A stretch of 64,000 bases of DNA from the NCBI RefSeq assembly GCF_027213945.1, contig NZ_JAPWGW010000004.1, positions 62,001-126,000 of the forward strand, read 5' to 3'. Below, in pieces: positions 52,241 to 59,586 of the stretch; position 1 is the stretch's first letter; the number at the start of each line of letters is the position of its first letter. A program made the position numbers and the translations under genes. This DNA comes from Henriciella marina (lineage in GTDB: Bacteria; Pseudomonadota; Alphaproteobacteria; Caulobacterales; Hyphomonadaceae). The notes below the pieces were generated by a model that ran no database searches, was not told the origin of the DNA, and saw nothing but the letters and a program-made list of their open reading frames with translations.

Positions 52241-53521
52241 TCAGTCGGGCGTGCTTTTTCGGCGATCCAGTCGCATAGCCCGTCCGGTCTGCACCGCCTG
52301 GTCCCCGAATTTGCCACGCGCTTCGTCCATCGCACGTTCGGCCGCTGCGCGCTTGGCAACCCCCGGATCGACAAGATCGACCTGGTCGTGGCCAGCCGGG
52401 TGCAGGTCTGAAATGCCGATCCCGATCAGCCGGTAGGCGGTGGTACCCGCCGTTTCACGCTGTAGCAGTGGGCGAGCCACGCGAAACAGCGTCTGGGCAA
52501 GCTGTGTAGGCTCAGAGAGTGTCACGTTGCGCGTCAGGCTGCGGAAAGTCTTCGTCTTGAGCTTCAGGGTGACGACATAGCCCGCCACACCATGTGCCTT
52601 GGCCCGGGTCGCGGTCTCTTCGCAGACGGACCAAAGCCTGTCATCGAGCGTCTGCGGGTCAGAGATATCACTATTGAAGGTGCGTTCTGAAGAGACTGAT
52701 TTTCGTTCCCGATCAGGCGTGACGCGGCGATTGTCTATCCCATGCGCCCGGTCCCAGAGGTGCTGGCCGCTTTCACCATATTTGCGCATCATGTCAGCTC
52801 TTTCGCGGCGCTGGACGTCACTGATCAGGTTCAGGCCAGCCTTCGACAGGCGGGATGCGAAAGCTGGTCCGACACCATGTATCGCGCTCACCGGCATCGG
52901 ACCGAGGATATCCTTGGCGTCAGACCGGGAGACGGCTGCGAAGCCGCGCGGCTTGTCCATCTCGCTCGCCATCTTTGCGAGGAAGCGGTTCTCAGACAGG
53001 CCGATCGATATCGTTATTTTCAGATCTCTTTCTATGTCCCGAGCCAGTGTGGCGAGAAGGGCGGCCGGCAGATGTGAATGGAGGCGCTGGGTTCCGGAGA
53101 GGTCTATATAGCCTTCATCGATGCTCACCATCTGCACCATCGGGCTGAGTGCTTCGAGCTTTTGCCTGATCTCGCGGGAAGCGGCTGAATACTTGCGGAA
53201 GTCCGGGCGCACGACCACTGCATTTGGACATGCTTTGAGCGCCTTGAACATCGGCATGGCGGAGCGGACGCCGTCGAGCCGGGCAATATAGCAGCAAGTC
53301 GCTACGACACCGCGTTGGCCGCCACCTACGATAACCGGGCGATTCCGTATCTCCGGATTGTCTCTTTTTTCTATGGCGGCATAGAATGCGTCACAGTCGA
53401 TATGCGCAACACTGAGTTGCTCGAGCCGGGCATGGAAAATGATCCGATCGCTGCTACAGGACCGACATTGCGACACTTTTTCTGAATGGACTGCCGAGCA
53501 GTCACGGCACAGCGACGCCAT
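52241..53521 (-). CDS. dinB: DNA polymerase IV with N-terminal zinc ribbon
   Basis: Error-prone Y-family polymerase for translesion synthesis. From the ATG at 53521 (426 residues) it starts with a C4 zinc ribbon (Cys5, Cys8, Cys19, Cys22), found in alphaproteobacterial DinB. The palm acidic residues are in AHIDCDAFYAAI (Asp42) and VSIDEGYIDL. The thumb and little-finger regions follow (GVGPAFASRLSKAG, then SVSSERTFNSD). A LexA box lies 5 bases before this start, so the gene is SOS controlled; an ATG at 53536 lies within the box and is less likely. Confidence 0.94.
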   Translation of the reverse strand: MASLCRDCSAVHSEKVSQCRSCSSDRIIFHARLEQLSVAHIDCDAFYAAIEKRDNPEIRNRPVIVGGGQRGVVATCCYIARLDGVRSAMPMFKALKACPNAVVVRPDFRKYSAASREIRQKLEALSPMVQMVSIDEGYIDLSGTQRLHSHLPAALLATLARDIERDLKITISIGLSENRFLAKMASEMDKPRGFAAVSRSDAKDILGPMPVSAIHGVGPAFASRLSKAGLNLISDVQRRERADMMRKYGESGQHLWDRAHGIDNRRVTPDRERKSVSSERTFNSDISDPQTLDDRLWSVCEETATRAKAHGVAGYVVTLKLKTKTFRSLTRNVTLSEPTQLAQTLFRVARPLLQRETAGTTAYRLIGIGISDLHPAGHDQVDLVDPGVAKRAAAERAMDEARGKFGDQAVQTGRAMRLDRRKSTPD

Positions 53522-53525
53522 GAAT

Positions 53526-53540
53526 GTTCTTCTCATGTTC
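53526..53540 (-). promoter_or_regulatory. LexA (SOS) box of dinB
   Basis: A perfect GTTC-N7-GTTC direct repeat (GAAC-N7-GAAC in the dinB direction), the LexA operator of Alphaproteobacteria. It lies 5-19 bases upstream of the dinB ATG at 53521 and overlaps the likely ribosome-binding site. Confidence 0.85.
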
Positions 53541-53646
53541 TGGGGTGTCCGGCAAGTTCGTATGAGGAATTAAAACATAGCTTAAGACTCTTATGGGTAA
53601 GAGTATTCTTGATGAATTGTTCAGTTTTGGGGGGCTAAACAGAGGC

Positions 53647-54039
53647 ATGACTGGCGGCGCACGCAAAAAGGTACTCGTTGTCGAGGACAACGAACTGAAC
53701 ATGCGCCTGTTCTGTGACCTGCTTGATGCTTTTGGGTACGACACGCTGCAATGCCGCGACGGGGCCCGCGCTGTAGAACTCGCCCGGGAGCATAAACCCG
53801 CGCTCATCGTCATGGACATTCAGCTACCTGACGTTTCCGGCCTCGATATTACGCGCTGGATCAAGGATGACGAGACGATCGCCTCTATTCCTGTCCTGGC
53901 TGTCACCGCATTTGCCATGCGCGCAGATGAGAAGCTGGTTCGCGAAGCAGGCTGCGAAGCCTACCTTTCAAAGCCGATCCAGATGCGCTCATTTCGCTCG
54001 ACTGTTGATGGTCTGATTTCAGACAGGCAGGCCGCATGA
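53647..54039 (+). CDS. divK: Single-domain response regulator DivK
   Basis: A 130-residue receiver-only protein that relays cell-fate signals between PleC/DivJ-type kinases and DivL-CckA, hence to CtrA. KKVLVVEDNELNMRLFCDLL, the phospho-Asp57 in LIVMDIQLPDVSGLD and the Lys in YLSKPIQM match C. crescentus DivK closely. The start is unclear: ATG at 53647 gives the DivK-like N-terminus, while ATG at 53593 would add 18 residues; neither has a strong ribosome-binding site. The ATGA overlap with pleD is conserved. Upstream two TTAA half-sites spaced by 8 bases resemble a CtrA site (canonical spacing 7). Confidence 0.92.
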   Translation: MTGGARKKVLVVEDNELNMRLFCDLLDAFGYDTLQCRDGARAVELAREHKPALIVMDIQLPDVSGLDITRWIKDDETIASIPVLAVTAFAMRADEKLVREAGCEAYLSKPIQMRSFRSTVDGLISDRQAA

Positions 54040-55406
54040 GCGCGCGTATCCTTGTTGTCGACGATATTCTGGCGAACCGGCGCTTGATGCAGGCCAAGCT
54101 GGAAGCAAAGTACTACTCGGTCCTCCTCGCTGAAAATGGTCCTCAGGCGATCGAAGTCGCGCATAGCTCTTCGCCGGAGATCATCCTGCTTGATGTCATG
54201 ATGCCCGGCATGGATGGCTATGAAGTCTGCCGCCAGCTCAAGGCTTCTCCGGAGACCGCCCATATTCCTGTCGTCATGCTGACAGCGCTTAGTGAAACGG
54301 CTGACCGCGTGCGCGGCCTCGATGCCGGCGCTGACGATTTCCTTACAAAGCCGGTCGACGATTTTGCACTAATGTCTCGGCTCAGCGCGCTGATACGCTA
54401 CAATGCCGTCACGACTGAACTGCGCCAGCGCGAAGCCAGCGGCGTCAAGATTGGCGCGTTCAATGAGGACGAGGCGTCCACCTTAAACCGTCCTGTGAAT
54501 GTGCTGGTCGTTGATACCAGCCCTTACAATGTCAAACGCCTGCGCGAGCCGCTTGAGCGAGCAGGACACAGTGTCTTCACGCTAGAGGAAGCGGACGGCC
54601 TCAAGAAGTCTGGCAACGAAAAGCTGGATGTGGTCCTCTTGGGGTTGAGCAATCAGGGGTACGATCCGCTCCGACTTTGTGCCCATTTGCGTACAAATGA
54701 TGCGACGCGTGCGCTTTCCATCATTGTAACGGTTGATGAGCGTGACGTTGAGTTGGCTGGGCGGGCTCTGGAACTTGGCGCAAGCGATGTCATTCAACAG
54801 CCTCTGGCCGTTGAGGAACTTCTTGCACGCATCCGCACACAGACACGCCGGTCGCGTTATGTCGAAATCCTTCGAAACCGTGTGGATCGTGGGCTCGAAC
54901 TGTCGGTCATCGATCAGCTCACCGGTCTCTACAATCGCCGCTACATGAACAACCAGCTCAGCCTGTGGATGAAGCGTTCTTCCATGGGCGGCACACCGCT
55001 TTCAGTTGTGTCAGTCGATATCGACCACTTCAAGAAGGTGAATGACGTCTACGGTCATGAAGCAGGCGACCGCGTCCTGAAAGAGTTCGCCGAACGTATC
55101 ATGGCGAACGTCCGGCCCAAGGATATTGTCTGTCGTCCGGGGGGCGAAGAGTTCCTCGTCATAATGCCTGAGACAGGCGGCGATCTTGCCTGTTCAGCGG
55201 CTGAACGTATTCGCCGCGCAATTGCGGCTGAGGCATTCGATGGCGGAACCCGTAGTTCCAGCGCGCTCGAGGTCACGGTGAGCGCTGGCGTGGCGACGTT
55301 CCAGGGTGACGAAGATACGATCGCCGACATGATGCGCCGCGCCGATGATGCGCTTTACAAGGCCAAGTCGGCCGGTCGCAACCAGGTAAAAAGTCTGGCC
55401 GCCTGA
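54036..55406 (+). CDS. pleD: Diguanylate cyclase response regulator PleD
   Basis: Makes cyclic di-GMP in response to phosphorylation; in Caulobacter it drives the swarmer-to-stalked transition. The 456-residue protein has REC1 with phospho-Asp53 (IILLDVMMPGMDG), a degenerate REC2 lacking the Asp (VVLLGLSNQG) that acts as adaptor, and a GGDEF domain. The active site is GGEEF (369-373), and an inhibitory I-site RxxD (Arg360-Asp363) lies five residues before it, so product inhibition is expected. Residue numbers match C. crescentus PleD nearly exactly. It is translationally coupled to divK. Confidence 0.97.
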   Translation: MSARILVVDDILANRRLMQAKLEAKYYSVLLAENGPQAIEVAHSSSPEIILLDVMMPGMDGYEVCRQLKASPETAHIPVVMLTALSETADRVRGLDAGADDFLTKPVDDFALMSRLSALIRYNAVTTELRQREASGVKIGAFNEDEASTLNRPVNVLVVDTSPYNVKRLREPLERAGHSVFTLEEADGLKKSGNEKLDVVLLGLSNQGYDPLRLCAHLRTNDATRALSIIVTVDERDVELAGRALELGASDVIQQPLAVEELLARIRTQTRRSRYVEILRNRVDRGLELSVIDQLTGLYNRRYMNNQLSLWMKRSSMGGTPLSVVSVDIDHFKKVNDVYGHEAGDRVLKEFAERIMANVRPKDIVCRPGGEEFLVIMPETGGDLACSAAERIRRAIAAEAFDGGTRSSSALEVTVSAGVATFQGDEDTIADMMRRADDALYKAKSAGRNQVKSLAA

Positions 55407-55427
55407 TTGGCGGCTAAGCGTTTGCGC

Positions 55428-55892
55428 TTATGCCTTGAGGCGCTTCGTGTAGGCCTCAGTGACCACGAAGACTGCGCAAGGCGCCTCACGCAGCATGTCA
55501 GAGCTTTCAGAACCTAGAAGCAGCCGCTTCCACCATGTTTTCTGATGTGACCCGATGACGATCAGGTCTGCGTCGATCTTTTTCGCATAGCTTGCGGCAT
55601 CGCGTGACGGGTCGCCGTCTAGAACGGCCACGGTCGCATTTGCGGCGTGCTTGGCTGAAAGTGCTTCCATCGCTTCCTGGCGCCTTTCAGCATCGGCCTG
55701 ATGAGCTTTCGAGTCGGCCTCGATCGCGCCTGCTGCGTAAGGAGACTCAAAGGTCGTAATGAATGGGTTGGAATCGATCGCATGCAACTCGCCAGACGCG
55801 GCGGTCAGCGATTCTGCAGTCTGCATGATGATGGGTGCAAGGTGGTCATCAATGTCGATGACGGCGATAACCTTGTTGAATTCGAGAGCCAT
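55428..55892 (-). CDS. Universal stress protein (UspA family)
   Basis: A 154-residue UspA-domain protein from the ATG at 55892, with AGGAGG seven bases upstream. The nucleotide-binding motif is IVIGSHQKTWWKRLLLGSES, matching the ATP-binding G-x2-G-x9-G-S type loosely, and CAVFVV closes the fold. It lies between pleD (convergent) and the rpmG terminator. In Caulobacter relatives pleD is usually followed directly by rpmG, so this gene looks like an insertion into a conserved neighbourhood. Confidence 0.9.
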   Translation of the reverse strand: MALEFNKVIAVIDIDDHLAPIIMQTAESLTAASGELHAIDSNPFITTFESPYAAGAIEADSKAHQADAERRQEAMEALSAKHAANATVAVLDGDPSRDAASYAKKIDADLIVIGSHQKTWWKRLLLGSESSDMLREAPCAVFVVTEAYTKRLKA

Positions 55893-55973
55893 GGAACACC
55901 TCCTGTCTTCAGTCATATAACAACTGAGACAGGCTTAGGGTCCATAAGCGCAATTACCTAACGCCAAAGAAAA

Positions 55974-55994
55974 AGCCGGACACAGGGCCCGGCT
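55974..55994 (-). terminator. Intrinsic terminator of rpmG
   Basis: On the minus strand AGCCGG (55994-55989) pairs with CCGGCT (55979-55974) across a nine-base loop and is followed by TTTTC, 27 bases after the rpmG stop codon. Confidence 0.8.
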
Positions 55995-56021
55995 CGTTCG
56001 TAAGTCGTATTCGGAAAGATC

Positions 56022-56189
56022 TTACTTGATCTTGCCTTCCTTGAATTCGACGTGCTTCTTCACGACTGGGTCGTATTTCCGCATCACCATCTTTTCGGTG
56101 ATGTTGCGGGGGTTCTTTTTCGTGACGTAGAAAAAGCCCGTCCCGGCAGTCGAGTTCAGGCGAATCTTGATGGTTGTCGGCTTTGCCAT
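56022..56189 (-). CDS. rpmG: 50S ribosomal protein L33
   Basis: A 55-residue ribosomal protein read from the ATG at 56189: [20 protein letters not shown], then VTKKNPRN and a Lys-rich C-terminus ending KEGKIK. It is the cysteine-free form of L33, which does not bind zinc. It is too short for many ORF callers but is unmistakable. It follows the NUDIX gene region by about 100 bases and has its own promoter-like hexamers and terminator. Confidence 0.96.
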   Translation of the reverse strand: MAKPTTIKIRLNSTAGTGFFYVTKKNPRNITEKMVMRKYDPVVKKHVEFKEGKIK

Positions 56190-56230
56190 GACGGTTGCTC
56201 TCGCGAGTGTTCTGAGAAATCGAAGGGCGC

Positions 56231-56259
56231 TTAATGGAGGGGTGGCTGAGTAAAGTCAA
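56231..56259 (-). promoter_or_regulatory. Putative promoter of rpmG
   Basis: Minus-strand TTGACT (56259-56254) is followed after 17 bases by CATTAA (56236-56231), 42 bases before the rpmG start. The -35 is good and the -10 is poor. Confidence 0.35.
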
Positions 56260-56292
56260 GCGCCTGTCCGCAGGGGGGCGCCGGACGAGATG

Positions 56293-57021
56293 TCAGATGC
56301 GGTCCTGCGAGTGGCCGCCGGCTGTCCAGCGTAGGAATGGCGGCCGCAACTGGCCTACATCCTTCTGCTTCAGTCGCTCATCGATCTCACCCAGCATGAA
56401 ACGCGTCACATTAGGCAGATCGAGTGTCAGCGCGTCCGAAAGAGTCACCCACTGAAGGTCATGCAGCTCAGCGCCGTCCACAGCGGGGCGCTCATCGATC
56501 AGGACATCTTCCGCCTCGGCCATGAAGAAGCGCGCATCAAAGCGCTTTGGCCGATAGGGCGGGGTAATCGCGCGACCGATCATGGTGAAGCCCTGAAGGC
56601 ACGGCGCCGCGCCCTGATCTGCATATTTCTGCCAGTCCGTAGCAGGTCTGCCGGGAAATTCGCTGGCACGTCCGACGATAAGGCCGGTTTCCTCGAATGT
56701 TTCGCGAATCGCGGTTAGCCCGAACGCGCGCGGCTTGCGTCGCGTCTTGTGCGCCACCTTTTGGTGTTCCGTTTCTCGCAATTCGCTGAGCGAAGGCACG
56801 CGTCCGTCTGCGGTGTCGACGCGCCCGCCAGGGAATACATACTTGTCCGGCATGAAAGTGTGTCGGCCCGAGCGTTTCCCCATGAGCAGTCGGGGCTGGG
56901 CCTGATCGCGTCGGACCAATATGAGCGTTGCAGCGTCCTTGGGGCGGGGCGTTGGCCGGTCCGTCTGGATTACGTCGCCGTCCCCTTCCTTGTCGAAGGC
57001 TGTGCCGAGTTTTCGGGACAT
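56293..57021 (-). CDS. NUDIX hydrolase
   Basis: A 242-residue NUDIX-fold protein. The NUDIX box is split by an insertion: PGGRVD is followed after about 40 residues by AIRETFEETGLIVG, which carries the REtfEEtG core. The family cleaves nucleoside diphosphates linked to another group; CoA or ADP-sugar substrates are possible but cannot be chosen. Its ATG overlaps the rnr stop codon (TGATG), so it is coupled to rnr, as in many alphaproteobacteria. Confidence 0.88.
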   Translation of the reverse strand: MSRKLGTAFDKEGDGDVIQTDRPTPRPKDAATLILVRRDQAQPRLLMGKRSGRHTFMPDKYVFPGGRVDTADGRVPSLSELRETEHQKVAHKTRRKPRAFGLTAIRETFEETGLIVGRASEFPGRPATDWQKYADQGAAPCLQGFTMIGRAITPPYRPKRFDARFFMAEAEDVLIDERPAVDGAELHDLQWVTLSDALTLDLPNVTRFMLGEIDERLKQKDVGQLRPPFLRWTAGGHSQDRI

Positions 57022-59288
57022 CAGCTCTTTCCTCCCTTGGCTCCCTTTTTATGGGAGGCTTTCTGACGCGTCTTCTTGCGCGCTTTGGACATCTTGCCAC
57101 GCGAGCGACCCGGCGGACCAGACCTGCCCCCGCGCGAGGAGGGCGGCTTTTCGCCAGGTTTCCGCGGCCGGGGAGGAGAAAGCACCTTGAGCAGAAGACC
57201 GCCCTGAAGCGGCGTGACTTCAGCAAGTTCAACCGTCACAACCTGGCCCATCTCGAAGCGTTTGCCGGATCCGCGCGCAATGAGCGCCATCGCCCCGTCA
57301 TCGTGGACCCAATAGTCATCGGACAGTTTGGATATTGGCGAGAAGCCGTCAGCGCCCGTACTACCGAGCCGGATAAACAGACCAGCAGGCGTGACACCCG
57401 TAATGCGTCCCTCGAATTCGGCACCGACCTTGTCTGCGAGGTACAGGGCGAGATAGCGATCCGTCGCTTCGCGCTCAGCGGCCATGGAGCGACGCTCGGT
57501 ATCCACGAGATGGCTCGCAATATCTTCCAGAGACGCAGCCATTTCCTTAGTCAGACCATCCTCTCCCATCCCAAGTGATGAAATGAGGGCCCGGTGGACG
57601 ATCAGGTCGCTGTATCGGCGAATGGGCGAAGTGAAATGTGCATACTTCGTCAAATTGAGGCCGAAATGCCCGTTGTTTTCGGGGGAGTAGACAGCCTGCG
57701 CCTGCGACCGGAGTACAATCTCAGATATGGTGCCGGCATGTTCGCCATCGGCATGATCGTTCAGTAGACGGTTGAAGCGATGGGTCTGGGCGCGCTCACC
57801 CAGCGGCCATTTGATGTCCAGTGTCTGCAGGAAGTCTGAGAGCGCAGCGAGCTTCGAATCGGAAGGTTGGTCATGCACGCGGTAGAGGAGGGGAGAGCCG
57901 ACCTTTTCCAGCGTCTCTGCGGCGGCCACATTGGCCTGGATCATGAACTCCTCGATCAGCTTGTGCGCGTCAAAGCGTTCTTTCTCGATGATGCCGGTCA
58001 CCTTGCCGTCTTCGTTGATCTCCACGCGCTTTTCCGGCAGGTCTAGGGCGAGAGGTGCACGCAGAGCGCGAGCTTCCCCCAGCGCTTCATAGGCCCCCCA
58101 GAGAGGTTTCAGGACAGGCTCCAGCCATTTCTCGCCTTCGCCGCCAGTCTTTCCGTCGATAGCGGCCTGAGCCTCTTCATAGGAGAGTTTTGCGTGGGAC
58201 CTCATCGTGCCGCGGATGAAGCGGTGCGAGCGTTTCGAGCCGGATCTGTCGAACGTCAGCTCGACCGCCATGCACGGGCGGTCCTCATTATCGACGAGCG
58301 AACAGGCGTCAGCTGAAAGCTCAAAGGGCAACATTGGCACGACCCGGTCAGGGAAGTAGGTGGAGTTGCCACGTTTCTGAGCCTCTCGATCAAGGGCAGT
58401 GCCGGGCCTCACATAGGCGGCAACGTCAGCAATCGCGACGATGACCTTCCACCCATCCTTTAGCTTTTCGGCATGCACGGCGTCATCATGGTCGCGGGCA
58501 TCGTGCGGATCGATCGTGATGAGCGGGATATGGGTCAGATCCTCGCGCGGGCTATCCAGCGGCTTTATCGTCTGGGCTTCATTGAGAACGTCCTTGGGGA
58601 ACTCCACCGGTATATCATGGCCGTGAATGGCGAGCAGGGAGGCCGCGCGCGGATCGTCCATGCGCCCAATGATTTCTGTAACTACCCCGAATGCTGGACC
58701 GTTTGGTTTGCCCGGCTTCGGCATGGCCGTGACGAGGTCGCCATCTTCAGCGCCCTTTGCGTCGGTGCCGTCGATGAGAAAGGTCCGCTTGTCCTTGCGG
58801 CTGGCCGATACGACGCGACCACCCCGGGGCGTCTTCTCAAAGCGCCCGGTTAGCGACGTTTCCTCGTCGCGCTTTTCAAATAGTTTCAGAAGTTTGGCGT
58901 GATATTCGCCATTCGCCTCATTGATACGTGCGAGGCCCTTGTCGCCGACACCGGGGGCAGGGCCTTTGGTGCGGCCGCTATAGCCCGCATAACGAATGGG
59001 CGGGCCGAAGGCACCTTCGCGTCCAACGCTGCGCCCCATTAGCTCACCATCGGATGCTATTTCTTCAAAGACAATGACGCCAGTAGGTGGAGGTGTGTCG
59101 GTCTTGGCCCAGGCCCGTTTGGCGGTGCGCTCCAGGGTGCCGTCATTCTCGAGGTCCTTGAGGACCTGGCGTAATGTCTGGCGTTCACGACCTTTGACCT
59201 TCAGCCCACGCGCAATTTCCTGCTTCGTAGTGGCTGAAGGATTGTCGGCGATAAATTTGAGAACTGTTTCTCTATCGGGAAAACTCAT
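57021..59288 (-). CDS. rnr: Ribonuclease R
   Basis: Processive 3'-5' exoribonuclease that degrades structured RNA. The 755-residue protein has an N-terminal winged helix (TTKQEIARGLKVKGRERQTL), cold-shock-like domains, the RNB catalytic domain with TIDPHDARDHDDAVHAEKLK and YFPDRVVPMLP, an S1 domain (FEGRITGVTPAGLFIRL), and a Lys/Arg/Gly-rich tail that likely helps RNA binding. ATG codons at 59297 and 59288 are both possible. It lies between a small membrane protein gene and the NUDIX gene. Confidence 0.95.
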   Translation of the reverse strand: MSFPDRETVLKFIADNPSATTKQEIARGLKVKGRERQTLRQVLKDLENDGTLERTAKRAWAKTDTPPPTGVIVFEEIASDGELMGRSVGREGAFGPPIRYAGYSGRTKGPAPGVGDKGLARINEANGEYHAKLLKLFEKRDEETSLTGRFEKTPRGGRVVSASRKDKRTFLIDGTDAKGAEDGDLVTAMPKPGKPNGPAFGVVTEIIGRMDDPRAASLLAIHGHDIPVEFPKDVLNEAQTIKPLDSPREDLTHIPLITIDPHDARDHDDAVHAEKLKDGWKVIVAIADVAAYVRPGTALDREAQKRGNSTYFPDRVVPMLPFELSADACSLVDNEDRPCMAVELTFDRSGSKRSHRFIRGTMRSHAKLSYEEAQAAIDGKTGGEGEKWLEPVLKPLWGAYEALGEARALRAPLALDLPEKRVEINEDGKVTGIIEKERFDAHKLIEEFMIQANVAAAETLEKVGSPLLYRVHDQPSDSKLAALSDFLQTLDIKWPLGERAQTHRFNRLLNDHADGEHAGTISEIVLRSQAQAVYSPENNGHFGLNLTKYAHFTSPIRRYSDLIVHRALISSLGMGEDGLTKEMAASLEDIASHLVDTERRSMAAEREATDRYLALYLADKVGAEFEGRITGVTPAGLFIRLGSTGADGFSPISKLSDDYWVHDDGAMALIARGSGKRFEMGQVVTVELAEVTPLQGGLLLKVLSPPRPRKPGEKPPSSRGGRSGPPGRSRGKMSKARKKTRQKASHKKGAKGGKS

Positions 59289-59350
59289 GGCCCCCATATA
59301 AGGGATTCTGCGCGGTTTGCCCGTTTTTCATTCAGGGCGCAGAGCTGTAG

Positions 59351-59482
59351 TCAAATGACGAAGGCTAGGATAAGGCCCAGTGCAATCGCCGCAGCGGCGG
59401 TGGAGATTATCAGCACATAGCGCACGCCTTTTCCGGTTTCACCCTGGCGTGCTTCTTCTTCCTGCAGTTTCGGTTCGGTCAT
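59351..59482 (-). CDS. Small single-pass membrane protein between topA and rnr
   Basis: A 43-residue reading frame: a charged N-terminus (MTEPKLQEEEARQGETGKG) followed by one hydrophobic helix (about residues 20-43) ending in LAFVI. AGGA lies 9 bases before the ATG at 59482; a second ATG at 59491 is in frame. The charged-then-hydrophobic layout and the position in a co-directional gene string support a real gene; small proteins of this kind are often missed. Family unknown. Confidence 0.6.
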   Translation of the reverse strand: MTEPKLQEEEARQGETGKGVRYVLIISTAAAAIALGLILAFVI

Positions 59483-59586
59483 CTTCAGCATCCTGTCATG
59501 TGGGCACGGGCAATCGCCCGTACCAAGAGTTGAGTTACTGATCTACATCTGTGTCGGCAGTACAGATTGTAAAGCGATTCAACCGC

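Noticed and set aside
53570-53585. Canonical CtrA box TTAA-N7-TTAA before divK
   Set aside because: Counting gives N8, so it is described only as a near match.
56231-56260. tRNA-like sequence GGTGGCTGAGT near rpmG
   Set aside because: It recalls the D-arm start of serine/leucine tRNAs, but no anticodon stem, T-arm or acceptor pairing follows.
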